A stretch of DNA of 64,000 nucleotides from Betaproteobacteria bacterium. GTDB lineage: Bacteria > Pseudomonadota > Gammaproteobacteria > Burkholderiales > Burkholderiaceae_C. The translations under genes were made by a program, and so were the position numbers. Below, piece after piece: positions 22,911 through 32,656 of this stretch. The stretch's first letter is position 1. Each line of letters starts with the position of its first letter. Location: assembly GCA_016716535.1 (NCBI GenBank), contig JADJWD010000003.1, positions 146,227 through 210,226 on the forward strand, written 5' to 3'. The notes beneath the pieces were generated by a model, which was given only the letters and a program-made list of their open reading frames with translations, was not told where the DNA came from and did no database searches.

Positions 22911-25493
22911 ATGTCCGTCGACGCCCAGGACTCCACACTTCAGCCGCCGGCCGGCCGCAGCGCCACGCGGCGCCTGTTCGGGAGGTGGTGGCGGCGCCAA
23001 TCGCCGACGCGCCAGGATCGCTTCGCCACCTTCGGCCCGCTGCTGTCGGTGCTGCTGTTTCTCGCGGCGATCATCTCGGCCTTCTGGTACCTGCGCAACG
23101 AGGAAATCGAGCGCGAGACCGACTCGATCAAGCGCGACGCCGAGCTGACCCAGCAGCAGATCAGCCTGCGCCTGCTGCAGAACCAGGAGGCCCTGGTGCG
23201 CATCTCGCGCGAGGTCGTCTCGCGCACGATCGACGCCGAGGAGTTCGTCGGTCAGGCGACGACCTTCCTGCGCCAGCGGCCGGAACTCACCTACCTCGCC
23301 TGGCTCGACGCGGCCCGCAAGCCGCGGGCGGCCCAATCGGCGCTGCCGTTCGACATCGGCATCGACAACCTCGGGCCGCGCCTGATCCTGCCCGCCGATG
23401 GCACCAACACGGCCAGCGAGGCGGCGTTCAAGCGCGCGCGCGACCTGCGCACGCCGGTGTACTCGCGTGCCTTCCACGACACGCAGGGCGGCCCGGTCTT
23501 CCAGCTGCACATCCCGCTGATCGAGCGCGGCGGCTTCGCCGGCGTGCTGATGGCCGAGTACGCCATTCCCGACATCGTCCGCCAGCACGTGCCGGCCGAC
23601 GTGTCGCGCCGCCACGTCGTCTCGATCATCGACGAGGAGCAGCGCACGCTGGCCTCGACGGTGACGAGCTTCCCCAACCGCGAGACGCCGCGCAACCTGA
23701 TCGTCAGCGAGGCGCCGCTGACGCCGGCCGGCAACGGCCTGGGGCTGCGCGTGCAGGGCTACCGCACGAGCATCGGCCTCATCAGCAACACGCTGTTCTG
23801 GATGGTCGTCGCGCTGTCGGGGCTGACGGTGTGGATGCTGCTGGGCACCTGGCGGCACATGCGCCGGCGCGCGCAGATCCAGGTGGCGCTCGTGCAGGAA
23901 ACCAACTTCCGCCGCGCGATGGAGAACTCGATGCCCACCGGCATGCGCGCGATGGACCTCGACGGCCGCATCACCTATGTCAACGCGGCGTTCTGCCAGA
24001 TGACGGGGTTCCCGACCGCCGAGCTTGTCGGCCGCCTGCCGCCCTACCCCTACTGGCCGCCCGAGCGCATCGAGGAGAACGGGCGGCTCTTGCAGCAGGA
24101 GCTGGCCGGTCGCAGCCCCGCCGGCGGCATCGAAGTAAAGGTGATGCGCAAGGACGGCACCCTCTTCGACGCGCGGATGTACGTCTCGCCGCTGATCGAC
24201 CCGAAGGGCCAGCAGACCGGCTGGATGACCAGCGTCACCAACATCACCGAGGCCAAGCGCATCCGCGACCAGCTCTCGGCAAGCCACGAGCGCTTCACGA
24301 CCGTGCTCGAGGGACTCGACGCGTCGGTGTCGGTGCTGTCGGTCGAGCAAGGCGAACTGCTCTTCGTCAACCGCAGCTACCGCCTGTGGTTCGGCGCCGA
24401 TGCGCGCGGCCACCTCCGGCTGGCCGGCGGCATCACGCCATCGGACTTCGGCGCGCTCGACGACGAGGAGGTCGATCCGCTGTCCGGCCTGCCGACACAG
24501 GAACTGACCGAGATGGGCGCCGACCCGCGCGAGGTGTTCGTCGACAGCCTGCAGAAGTGGTTCGACGTGCGCGCGCGTTACCTGCAATGGACCGACGGGC
24601 GGCTGGCGCAGATGCTGATTGCCACCGACATCACCGCGCGCCTGCGCGCCGAGGAGCAGGCGGCGACGCAGGCCGAGAAAGCGCAGGTCACGAGCCGCCT
24701 CGTGACGATGGGCGAGATGGCCAGCTCCGTGGCGCACGAGCTGAACCAGCCGCTGACTGCCATCGTCAACTACTGCAACGGCATGGTCTCGCGCGTCGCC
24801 ACCGACAGCATCGGCCGCGACGACCTGGTCGCGGCGCTGCAGAAGACGGCGCGCCAGGCCGACCGCGCCGGGCAGATCATCCACCGCATCCGCAACTTCG
24901 TGCGCCGCAGCGAGCCGCAGCGCCAGCCTGCCGAGGCGCGGCAGATCGTCGACGACGCGGTCGAACTCGCCGGCATCGAGCTGCGCCGGCGCAACGTCTC
25001 CATCCATACCTACGTCGCGCAGCGCCTGCCGCCGATGATGGTCGACCCGATCCTCATCGAACAGGTACTGCTGAACCTCTTGAAGAACTCGGCCGAGGCG
25101 ATCGACAACTCTGGCCTGCCCTCGGCGCGGCGGCACATCGAGCTGCGCGTCGTGCCGCGCCACACGCCCGAGGACGGCGGCATGATCGAGTTCAGCGTCA
25201 CCGACATGGGCCCGGGCCTGAAGAACGAAGTCATCGCGCGCCTGTACGAAGCCTTCTTCTCGACCAAGTCCGATGGCCTGGGCATTGGTCTGAGCCTTTG
25301 CCGCACGATCGTCGAGAGCCACCAGGGCCGGATGCGTGCACAGAACCTCTACAATGGCGAGGTCGCAGTCGGCTGTCGTTTCTCGTTCACCTTGCCGGTG
25401 GAACTGCGTGAACGCAGCGACGTGACGACGCCCGGCGCGCTGGCCGCGCAGGCCGATGTAACGCCCGACGTGATGCCCGGCGCAATGCCTTGA
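22911..25493 (+). CDS. PAS-domain sensor histidine kinase (FixL/DctB-like)
   Basis: An 860-residue membrane kinase. TM1 is at about 45-62 (LLSVLLFLAAIISAFWYL), a periplasmic sensor region runs from 65 to about 285, and TM2 is at about 290-310 (FWMVVALSGLTVWMLLG). Two PAS-like domains follow (about 335-450 with MTGFPTAELVGR, and 460-580). A HisKA helix carries the phospho-acceptor His609 in SSVAHELNQPLTAIVNYCNG. The HATPase domain has EQVLLNLLKNSAEAID, DMGPGLKNEV and GLGIGLSLCRTIVESHQG. It pairs with the response regulator 54 bp downstream. A GATAAT -10-like box only 10 bp before the ATG, and no clear Shine-Dalgarno, suggest a leaderless or very short-leader transcript. The ligand is unknown. 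Confidence 0.92.
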   Translation: MSVDAQDSTLQPPAGRSATRRLFGRWWRRQSPTRQDRFATFGPLLSVLLFLAAIISAFWYLRNEEIERETDSIKRDAELTQQQISLRLLQNQEALVRISREVVSRTIDAEEFVGQATTFLRQRPELTYLAWLDAARKPRAAQSALPFDIGIDNLGPRLILPADGTNTASEAAFKRARDLRTPVYSRAFHDTQGGPVFQLHIPLIERGGFAGVLMAEYAIPDIVRQHVPADVSRRHVVSIIDEEQRTLASTVTSFPNRETPRNLIVSEAPLTPAGNGLGLRVQGYRTSIGLISNTLFWMVVALSGLTVWMLLGTWRHMRRRAQIQVALVQETNFRRAMENSMPTGMRAMDLDGRITYVNAAFCQMTGFPTAELVGRLPPYPYWPPERIEENGRLLQQELAGRSPAGGIEVKVMRKDGTLFDARMYVSPLIDPKGQQTGWMTSVTNITEAKRIRDQLSASHERFTTVLEGLDASVSVLSVEQGELLFVNRSYRLWFGADARGHLRLAGGITPSDFGALDDEEVDPLSGLPTQELTEMGADPREVFVDSLQKWFDVRARYLQWTDGRLAQMLIATDITARLRAEEQAATQAEKAQVTSRLVTMGEMASSVAHELNQPLTAIVNYCNGMVSRVATDSIGRDDLVAALQKTARQADRAGQIIHRIRNFVRRSEPQRQPAEARQIVDDAVELAGIELRRRNVSIHTYVAQRLPPMMVDPILIEQVLLNLLKNSAEAIDNSGLPSARRHIELRVVPRHTPEDGGMIEFSVTDMGPGLKNEVIARLYEAFFSTKSDGLGIGLSLCRTIVESHQGRMRAQNLYNGEVAVGCRFSFTLPVELRERSDVTTPGALAAQADVTPDVMPGAMP

Positions 25494-25547
25494 CGGCAGC
25501 GCGCGAACACCGACCCCACTTCCCCCTCACCCACGAGCCAGCTGCGC

Positions 25548-26171
25548 ATGAGCCTGATTCCGAAGAAGGGCACCGTGTATGTCGTCGACGACGACGAGGC
25601 CGTGCGCGATTCGCTGCAATGGCTGCTCGAGGGCAAGGACTACCGCGTCAAGTGCTTCGACTCGAGCGAGTCGTTCCTCTCGCGCTTCGACCCGCGCGAA
25701 GTCGCCTGCCTGATCGCCGACATCCGCATGGAAGGCATGAGCGGCCTCGATCTGCAAGACCGCCTGCTCGAGCGCAAGAGCCCGCTGCCGATCGTCTTCA
25801 TCACCGGCCACGGCGACGTGCCGATGGCCGTGCAGACGATGAAGAAGGGCGCGATGGACTTCATCGAGAAGCCGTTCAAGGAAGAAGAGCTGCTCGGCCT
25901 CGTCGAGCGCATGCTCGAGCAGGCGCGCACCGCCTTCAGCCAGCACCAGGAGCAGGCCAGCCGCGACGCGTTGTTGAGCCGCCTCACCACGCGCGAAGCG
26001 CAGGTGCTCGAGCGCATCGTCGCCGGCCGCCTGAACAAGCAGATCGCCGACGACCTGGGCATCAGCATCAAGACGGTGGAGGCGCACCGCGCCAACATCA
26101 TGGAGAAGCTCAACGCCAACACCGTGGCCGACCTGCTGAAGATCGCGCTCGGCGCGCAGAGCAAGGCCTGA
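25548..26171 (+). CDS. FixJ/NarL-type response regulator
   Basis: A 207-residue two-domain regulator. The receiver domain (1-125) has the acidic cluster VVDDDEAV, the phosphorylation site Asp58 in CLIADIRMEGMSG, a Thr/Gly switch (FITGHGD) and Lys108 in FIEKPF. The C-terminal LuxR/FixJ helix-turn-helix (about 140-200) reads LTTREAQVLERIVAGRLNKQ and then ISIKTVEAHRANIMEKL. It is certainly the partner of the kinase just upstream. The target genes are not known; the adjacent divergent PDH operon is a natural candidate. Confidence 0.94.
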   Translation: MSLIPKKGTVYVVDDDEAVRDSLQWLLEGKDYRVKCFDSSESFLSRFDPREVACLIADIRMEGMSGLDLQDRLLERKSPLPIVFITGHGDVPMAVQTMKKGAMDFIEKPFKEEELLGLVERMLEQARTAFSQHQEQASRDALLSRLTTREAQVLERIVAGRLNKQIADDLGISIKTVEAHRANIMEKLNANTVADLLKIALGAQSKA

Positions 26172-26267
26172 CGACACCACACCGCACGCATCGAGCCGGG
26201 GCCGCGCGAGCGGCCTCGCGCGTTTCAGGGGCTCGAGGGGGCCACGTTTTTCCGAGGCACCGACCGC

Positions 26268-27128
26268 ATGACCGCACAACTCATCGATGGCAAGGCGCTG
26301 GCGCAGAAGCTGCGTGCCGAGATCGCGCAGCGCGCCGCGGCGCTCGCCGCGCGCGGCCGGCCGCCGGGCCTGGCCGTCATCCTCGTCGGCGACGATGCCG
26401 CCAGCGCCGTTTACGTGCGCAACAAGGTGCGCGCCTGCGCCGAGAACGGCCTGCACTCGGTGATGGAGCAATACGACGGCGCGATGACCGAGGCGGCGCT
26501 GCTGGCACGCATCGCGGCGCTGAACGCCGACCCGGCGATCCACGGCATCCTCGTGCAGATGCCGGTGCCGCGGCAGATCGACCCGCACCGCGTCATCGAG
26601 GCGATCGACCCGCGCAAGGACGTCGACGGCTTCTCGGTGCGCTCGGCCGGCGAGCTGATGAGCGGCCTGCCCGGCCTGCGCCCGGCCACCCCGTGGGGCT
26701 GCATGAAGATGATCGAGAGCACCGGCGTGCCGGTGCGGGGCCGGCACGCCGTGGTCATCGGCCGCAGCAACACGGTGGGCAAGCCGATGGCGCTGTTGCT
26801 GCTGCAGGCCAACGCCACCGTCACCGTCTGCCACAGCGCCACCGCCGACCTGAAGCAGCACGTGCGCGCCGCCGACATCGTCGTCGCCGCGGTCGGCCGC
26901 CGCCACACGGTCACCGCCGACATGGTCAAGCGCGGCGCGACGGTCATCGACGTCGGCACGAACCACGACGAAGCCGGCAAGCTCTGCGGCGACGTCGACT
27001 TCGCCGCCGTGCGCGAGGCACTCGGCCCCGAGGGCTGGATCAGCCCGGTGCCCGGTGGCGTCGGGCCGATGACGATCACGATGCTGCTGGCCAACGCCGT
27101 GGAGGCCGCCGAGGCGGCTGCGGCCTGA
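26268..27128 (+). CDS. folD: Methylene-THF dehydrogenase / methenyl-THF cyclohydrolase
   Basis: A 286-residue bifunctional folate enzyme (E. coli FolD 288) that interconverts 5,10-methylene- and 10-formyl-THF. Visible motifs are the catalytic tyrosine/lysine region SAVYVRNKVRACAENG, the signature ILVQMPVPRQID (usually QLPLP), the dinucleotide site GRHAVVIGRSNTVGKPMALL and the C-terminal PVPGGVGPMTITMLLANAV. Lone housekeeping gene about 95 bp after the response regulator; the next gene starts 35 bp later and may share its transcript. Confidence 0.96.
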   Translation: MTAQLIDGKALAQKLRAEIAQRAAALAARGRPPGLAVILVGDDAASAVYVRNKVRACAENGLHSVMEQYDGAMTEAALLARIAALNADPAIHGILVQMPVPRQIDPHRVIEAIDPRKDVDGFSVRSAGELMSGLPGLRPATPWGCMKMIESTGVPVRGRHAVVIGRSNTVGKPMALLLLQANATVTVCHSATADLKQHVRAADIVVAAVGRRHTVTADMVKRGATVIDVGTNHDEAGKLCGDVDFAAVREALGPEGWISPVPGGVGPMTITMLLANAVEAAEAAAA

Positions 27129-27163
27129 AGCCACCCGCCGATCGCGACACGGGCGCCACGCTG

Positions 27164-29263
27164 ATGAACGCCGCTGCCAACCCGCTCCTGGACAGCGGCG
27201 AACTGCCGGACTTCGCAGCGATGCGCCCCGAGCACGTGACGCCGGCGCTCGACGAGCTGCTCGCCGCGGCCGAGGCGGCGCTCGCCGAAGCGGTGCAAGA
27301 GCGCACGCCCGCCGACTACGACACGCTGGCGCGCGTGCTCGACGTGCCGGTCGAGCGGCTGCGGCGCACCTGGGGCCACGTGTGCCATCTGCAATCGGTG
27401 GCCGACACGCCAGCGCTGCGCGCGGCGCACGCCGAGAACCTGCCGCGCATCACCGAGTTCTCGACGCGGCTGGCGTCCGACCCGCGCCTCTACGCCAAGG
27501 TCAAGGCGCTGGCCGCGAGCCCCGCCGCCGCGGCGCTGACGCCGGCGCGCCAGAAGGTCGTCGCCGACACGCTGCGCGACTTCGTGCTCGGCGGCGCCGA
27601 GCTGCAAGGCGCGGCGCGCGAGCGCTTCGCGGCGATCCAGGAGCGGCTGGCCGAGCTCTCGAAGCGCTTCGGCGACCACGTGCTCGATGCCGTCGACGCC
27701 TGGACGTTCGACGTCGACGAGGCGCGGCTGGCGGGCGTGCCGGCCGACGTGGTGCACGCGGCGCGCGCACGCGCCGAGGCGGCCGGCCAACCGGGCTGCC
27801 GGCTGACGCTGCAGTTGCCGTGTTACCTGCCGGTGATGCAGCACGCCGAAGACCGCGCGCTGCGCGAAGCGCTCTACGGTGCCTGGGCGCGCCGCGCCAG
27901 CGAACTGGGCGACGCGCGCTTCGACAACTCTGCGGTGATGCGCGAGATCGTGCAACTGCGCCAGGAGGCGGCCGCGCTGCTCGGCCACGCGAGCTACGCG
28001 CACCTGTCGCTGGTGCCGAAGATGGCGCGCTCGCCCGACGAGGTGCTGGCCTTCGTGCGCGACCTGGCGCAGCGCGCAAGGCCGTTCGCTGATCGCGAGT
28101 TCACCGAGCTGGCCGCGTTCGCGCGCCGCGAGCTGGGGCTCGCGACCCTCGAGCCGTGGGACCGCAGCTTCGCCGCCGAGCGGCTGAAGCAGCAGCGCTT
28201 CGCCTTCGGCAGCGAGGAGGTGCGACCGTACTTCACGCTGCCGCGCGTGCGGGAGGGCCTCTTCGAGCTGATCGGGCGCCTCTTCGGCGTCGTCATCGAG
28301 GAGGCAAGCGCGCCGGTCTGGCACGACAGCGTGCGCTTCTTCCACGTGCGCCGCGCGGCCCCTGATGGCCGCAAGAATGACCGCGATGGCGAAGAGCCGC
28401 TCGCCGGCTTCTACCTCGACCTGCACGCGCGCGCCGGCAAGCAGGCCGGCGCCTGGATGGACAGCGCCCGCCAGCGCTGGCGGCGCCCCGGCGGCACGCT
28501 GCAGCGGCCGCTGGCGCATCTCGTGTGCAACTTCGCCGCGCCGGTCGGCGGCCAGCCGGCGCTCTTGACGCACGACGACGTCATCACCCTCTTCCACGAG
28601 TTCGGGCACGGCCTGCACCACATGCTGACCGAGGTCGACGAGATCGCCGCCTCGGGCATCAGCGGCGTCGAGTGGGACGCCTGCGAGCTGCCCAGCCAGT
28701 TCATGGAGAACTTCTGCTGGGAGCCGGCGGTGCTGGCGCGCCTGTCGGCGCACGTCGACACCGGCGAGCCGCTGCCGCCGGCGCTCGTCGAGCGCATGCG
28801 CGCGGCGCGCAACTTCCACAACGGCCTCACGCTGCTGCGGCACTGCGAGTACGGCCTCTTCGACATGCGGCTGCACCTCGAGCCGGGCCACGCCGGATGT
28901 GAAACGGCGCTGGCGTTCGAGATCGCGGCGGCGCTGTCGCCCGCGCCGGCTGCACCGTTCCTGCGTTATCCGCACAGCTTCACGCACTTGTTCGACGGCG
29001 GCTACGCGGCCGGCTACTACGGCTACGCGTGGGCCGAGGTGCTGTCGGCCGACGCCTTCTCGGCCTTCGAGGAGGCGGGGCTCTTCGACGCCGCGACCGG
29101 CGCGCGCTTCAAGGACGCGGTGCTCGCCAGCGGCGGGAGCCGGGCGGCGATGGCGAACTTCGTCGCCTTCCGCGGCCGCGAGCCGAGGCTCGAGCCGTTC
29201 CTGCGCCACCAGGGCCTGCTGGCCGACGCCGGCGAGGCCCATGCCTCGGCGCTGGCTGGCTGA
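27164..29263 (+). CDS. prlC: Oligopeptidase A-like M3 metallopeptidase
   Basis: A 699-residue cytoplasmic zinc endopeptidase (E. coli OpdA 680) that degrades short peptides, including signal-peptide remnants. The zinc motif is LFHEFGHGLHHMLTEVD (HExxH) with the third ligand in the region GVEWDACELPSQFMENFCWE, plus the substrate motif HLFDGGYAAGYYGYAWAEVL. The start at ATG 27164 (MNAAANPLLDSGELPDF) matches homologues; the frame stays open further upstream but that overlaps folD. Placement after folD is common in Burkholderiales. Confidence 0.93.
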   Translation: MNAAANPLLDSGELPDFAAMRPEHVTPALDELLAAAEAALAEAVQERTPADYDTLARVLDVPVERLRRTWGHVCHLQSVADTPALRAAHAENLPRITEFSTRLASDPRLYAKVKALAASPAAAALTPARQKVVADTLRDFVLGGAELQGAARERFAAIQERLAELSKRFGDHVLDAVDAWTFDVDEARLAGVPADVVHAARARAEAAGQPGCRLTLQLPCYLPVMQHAEDRALREALYGAWARRASELGDARFDNSAVMREIVQLRQEAAALLGHASYAHLSLVPKMARSPDEVLAFVRDLAQRARPFADREFTELAAFARRELGLATLEPWDRSFAAERLKQQRFAFGSEEVRPYFTLPRVREGLFELIGRLFGVVIEEASAPVWHDSVRFFHVRRAAPDGRKNDRDGEEPLAGFYLDLHARAGKQAGAWMDSARQRWRRPGGTLQRPLAHLVCNFAAPVGGQPALLTHDDVITLFHEFGHGLHHMLTEVDEIAASGISGVEWDACELPSQFMENFCWEPAVLARLSAHVDTGEPLPPALVERMRAARNFHNGLTLLRHCEYGLFDMRLHLEPGHAGCETALAFEIAAALSPAPAAPFLRYPHSFTHLFDGGYAAGYYGYAWAEVLSADAFSAFEEAGLFDAATGARFKDAVLASGGSRAAMANFVAFRGREPRLEPFLRHQGLLADAGEAHASALAG

Positions 29264-29386
29264 GACACCGGCTTACAACCCGGCCGGCAACTCCGTCCGG
29301 GCGCGGAAGACTGCGGCTTGAGGCGGGCCCCTTTCGCGGCTAGATTCCGCTGTCTGGAACCGCGCCGAAGCAAGGGAGTGTTGGTC

Positions 29387-30046
29387 ATGAAGTCGATGCA
29401 CGCAGTGCGCTTGCGACCCATCCGTTTCACCGCGCTGGCGGCCGCCGCGGCGCTGGCCGCGCTGGCTTCGCTGCCCGCGCAGGCGCTGTTCAAGGTCGTC
29501 AACCCTGACGGCACCGTCACCTACACCGACCGCCCGCCGCAGCCCGTGGCCAACACCCGCGTCACGAACATGGCGCGCCCCGGCTCGCCGACGACGACCG
29601 AGCCCGACCTCTCGCTGCCGGCCGATCTGCGCCAGCCGGCGCAGAAGCACCCGGTGACGCTGTACACGACGAGCGAGTGCTCGCCGTGCGATGCCGGCCG
29701 CCAGTTGCTCGTCGCGCGCGGCGTGCCGTACAGCGAGCGCCGCGTCGGCAACGAAGAGGACGCGCAAGCGTTCGAGCGCCTGTTCGGCACGCGCACGCTG
29801 CCGCTGTTGACCGTCGGCGCGCAGCCGCTGAAGGGCCTGTCCGACGTCGAGTGGGCCGCCTACCTCGACGCCGCCGGCTACCCGAAGCAGGCGCGGCTGC
29901 CGCGCGGCTGGCAGGCGCGCACGTCGCCGATGGTCGAACGCGCCGCGCCGCCCACCGCGCGTGTCGAAGCGCCGGTGCCGGTACCCAACGCGCCGCAGAT
30001 CAACGAGACCGAGACGGTTTCGACCGGCACGCGGCTGCGGTTCTAG
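29387..30046 (+). CDS. Exported DUF4124-glutaredoxin protein
   Basis: A 219-residue protein with a signal peptide (residues 1-33, hydrophobic AALAALASLPAQA, cleavage before LFKVV). It is followed by a DUF4124-like strand motif (LFKVVNPDGTVTYTDRPP) and a glutaredoxin-like domain (about 88-165) with the redox pair in TTSECSPCDAGRQLL and the cis-Pro region GTRTLPLLTVG. It probably acts on disulfides in the periplasm. Start ATG 29387 follows AAGGGAG. The stop shares the palindrome CTAG (30043-30046) with the convergent transporter's stop. Confidence 0.86.
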   Translation: MKSMHAVRLRPIRFTALAAAAALAALASLPAQALFKVVNPDGTVTYTDRPPQPVANTRVTNMARPGSPTTTEPDLSLPADLRQPAQKHPVTLYTTSECSPCDAGRQLLVARGVPYSERRVGNEEDAQAFERLFGTRTLPLLTVGAQPLKGLSDVEWAAYLDAAGYPKQARLPRGWQARTSPMVERAAPPTARVEAPVPVPNAPQINETETVSTGTRLRF

Positions 30047-31245
30047 CCCGGCCCCGCCAGCCGCCGCGGCAGCCTGAGGCCCGCGGCCACTGCGGCGGCC
30101 ACGGCCCAGAACAGCGCCGCCGTCCCCACCAGCGCGCCACTGGCACCGAAGACCAGCGGCATCACCGTGCTCGTGGCGTTCATCGCCATCGAGCGCAGCG
30201 CCAGCGCCTCGCCGTGGCGGTCGCCCGGCGTCACGTGGTGCAGCACGGTCATGATCATCGGCTGCACGCTGCCCAGCGTCACGCCCAACGTCACCGCCAG
30301 CAGCCCCATCACCCAGGCGTTCGGCGCAAACGGGTAGGCGGCGAAGACGAGCGCCGTGCCGACCATCGAGGCGCGCATCACCGTCTCCTCGCGCAGGCGG
30401 TGCGCGAGCAGCGGGATGACGAGGCGGATGCCCGACACCGACAGCGTGAACAGGCCCAGGATCAGCCCCACCGTCGAGGCGTTGAAGCCGCGCTCGTGCC
30501 CGAGCAGCGGCACCGCGAACGCGTGCACGTCCCACGACATCGAGAAGAGCCAGTTGATGACGAGCAGCCGGCGCATGCCCGGCGCCGCGAGCAGCGACCA
30601 GGCAGTGCCCGGCACGCGCGTGCCCGAGCGCGCTGCGGGCACCGCCCTTGGCACGCGCCGCGCCGTCAGCGCGGTGGCCAGCGGCAGCGCCAGCATCAGC
30701 GCGTAGCCGGCAGCGAAGCCGAAGCCGTCGATCATCAGCCCCACGGCCACCGGGCCGATGACGTTGGCGAACGACGGCGCGACACCGAGCCAGCTGAAGA
30801 CGCGCATGCGCTCGGTGCTGTCGCGCGCCGCGAGGCCCGCGGTGCGCTGGATCGTCAACATGCCGACGTTGGCCGCGGTGCCGCACAGCATCGCGGCCAC
30901 AGCCAGCAGCGCCAGGTGCGCCGCGCCGTCAAGGAAGGTCGAGACGAGCGCTGACAACGCGCCGGCGATCGCCAGCACGACCGCGCCGCGCACCATCGGG
31001 TGGTAGCCGTGCCGGTCGGCCAGCCGCCCGGCCTGCCAGGCGGTGAGCACCGGCGCCGCGGCGAAGAGCGCCAGCAGCAGCCCGACCGTCCACGCGCCGT
31101 GCCCTTCGCGCAGCACCTGCAGCGACGCGGCCATCCGCACGCCGGCCATCGTCGAATGCAGTCCGAGCTGGCCGACGACCAGAGCCAGCACGAGGCGGCC
31201 GAAGCCTTGCGGCGGCGGCCCCGGCTCAGGCGACGCCGTCGTCAT
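30043..31245 (-). CDS. MFS transporter
   Basis: A 400-residue integral membrane protein with about 12 hydrophobic helices, the usual MFS size. The loop 2-3 motif LADRHGYHPMVRG (residues about 76-88) is the MFS motif A, and a long central loop (about 190-205, RRVPRAVPAARSGTR) divides the two halves. The substrate cannot be inferred. Its ATG lies inside the 3' end of rmuC (20-bp overlap), so the two are co-transcribed, though no functional link is known. Confidence 0.87.
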   Translation of the reverse strand: MTTASPEPGPPPQGFGRLVLALVVGQLGLHSTMAGVRMAASLQVLREGHGAWTVGLLLALFAAAPVLTAWQAGRLADRHGYHPMVRGAVVLAIAGALSALVSTFLDGAAHLALLAVAAMLCGTAANVGMLTIQRTAGLAARDSTERMRVFSWLGVAPSFANVIGPVAVGLMIDGFGFAAGYALMLALPLATALTARRVPRAVPAARSGTRVPGTAWSLLAAPGMRRLLVINWLFSMSWDVHAFAVPLLGHERGFNASTVGLILGLFTLSVSGIRLVIPLLAHRLREETVMRASMVGTALVFAAYPFAPNAWVMGLLAVTLGVTLGSVQPMIMTVLHHVTPGDRHGEALALRSMAMNATSTVMPLVFGASGALVGTAALFWAVAAAVAAGLRLPRRLAGPG

Positions 31246-32587
31246 CGTCCAGCGGCTCGTTGCCCGGCAACAGCGGACTTGCCAGGTGCTCGGGCAGCGC
31301 CTCCACGTCCTTCAACTGCCTCGCCATCGCGCGCGTGCGCACCTCGGCCTGCTCGATGCTGCTGGCGGCCTCGTCGAGCTTCTTGCGCGTCTTCGCGAGC
31401 ACGACGCCGAACTTGCCGAACTCGGTCTTCACCGCGCCCAGCACCTCCCAGACCTCGGCCGAGCGCTTCTCGAGCGCCAGTGTGCGAAATCCCATCTGCA
31501 GGCTCGACAGCGTCGCGAGCAACGTCGTCGGCCCGGCCAGCATCACGCGGTGCTCGCGTTGCAGCGCCTCGACCAGCCCCGGGCGGCGCAGCGCCTCTGC
31601 GTACAGCCCCTCGGTCGGCACGAAGAGAATCGCGAAGTCGGTCGTGTGCGGCGGCGCGACGTACTTGTCGCGGATGCGCCGCGCCTCCTGCCGCAGGCGC
31701 TGCTCGATCGCCTTCGCCGCCGCCTCCAGCGCCGGCGCGTCGGCGCGCTCGTGCGCTTCGAGCAGGCGCTCGTAGTCTTCGCGCGGGAACTTCGCGTCGA
31801 TCGGCAGCCACACCGGCGCCGCCCCCGGCGTGCCGTCGCGCCCGGGCATGCGCACCGCGAACTCGACGCGCTCGTTGCTGCCCGGCTGCGTGGCGACGTT
31901 GGCCGCGTACTGCTCGGGCGTGAACACCTGTTCCAGCAGCGCGGCGAGCTGCACCTCGCCGAAGATGCCGCGCGTCTTGACGTTGGTCAGCACGCGGTTC
32001 AGCGAGCCCACGTCGCGCGCCAGCGACTGCATCTCGCCCAGGCCCTTGTGCACCTGCTCGAGCCGCTCGGCCACCTGCTTGAAGCTCTCGCCCAGGCGCT
32101 GCTCGAGCGTCGCGTGCAGCTTCTCGTCGACGGTGGCGCGCATCTGCTCGAGCTTCTTCTCGTTGCCCTCCTGCAGCGCCGCCAGGCGCGCGTCGACGGT
32201 GTGCCGCACCTCGGCGAAGCGGCGCTCGTTGGCCTCGGCCAGCTTCAGCAGCTGCTCGGCGAGCGTCGCGTCGACACGCCGCAGCAGCGCCTCGGTCGCC
32301 TGCTGCGTCAGCGCCAGCTGCGTGCGAAACGAGTCGATCTGCTCGTTCTGCGTGCGCGCCACGTCGCCGCCCTGCGCCAGCAGCATCTGCTGGAAGGTGG
32401 CGAGGTCGGCGCGTGTGCCCTGGCCCTGGCGGCCGAGTTCGTCGCGCAGTTCGCGCTCGAGCCGCTCGATCTCGCGCCGCGGGCCCGCGTCGTCGGCGCG
32501 CGGCGCCGGCCGCAGGGCCAGCCACAGCAGCAACAGGAGGTTCAGCGCGAGGGCAAGCGCGACAGCAGGGACGATCCACTCCGGCAC
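31226..32587 (-). CDS. rmuC: DNA recombination protein RmuC
   Basis: A 453-residue protein. An N-terminal membrane anchor (about 6-25, VPAVALALALNLLLLLWLAL) is followed by a long Glu/Arg-rich coiled coil (40-190) and the RmuC nuclease-like domain (about 200-430: GIFGEVQLAALLEQVFTPEQ, WLPIDAKFPREDYERLLEAH, FAILFVPTEGLYAEAL). RmuC limits inverted-repeat recombination in E. coli (475 residues). Typical length; the 3' end overlaps the MFS gene. Confidence 0.95.
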   Translation of the reverse strand: MPEWIVPAVALALALNLLLLLWLALRPAPRADDAGPRREIERLERELRDELGRQGQGTRADLATFQQMLLAQGGDVARTQNEQIDSFRTQLALTQQATEALLRRVDATLAEQLLKLAEANERRFAEVRHTVDARLAALQEGNEKKLEQMRATVDEKLHATLEQRLGESFKQVAERLEQVHKGLGEMQSLARDVGSLNRVLTNVKTRGIFGEVQLAALLEQVFTPEQYAANVATQPGSNERVEFAVRMPGRDGTPGAAPVWLPIDAKFPREDYERLLEAHERADAPALEAAAKAIEQRLRQEARRIRDKYVAPPHTTDFAILFVPTEGLYAEALRRPGLVEALQREHRVMLAGPTTLLATLSSLQMGFRTLALEKRSAEVWEVLGAVKTEFGKFGVVLAKTRKKLDEAASSIEQAEVRTRAMARQLKDVEALPEHLASPLLPGNEPLDDDDGVA

Positions 32588-32656
32588 GCCGGCATTGTCT
32601 CAGGCGCTGTGACGCGGATTCGGGCCGGCCGGGCCGGTCTGTCTCAACGCGCGGGC

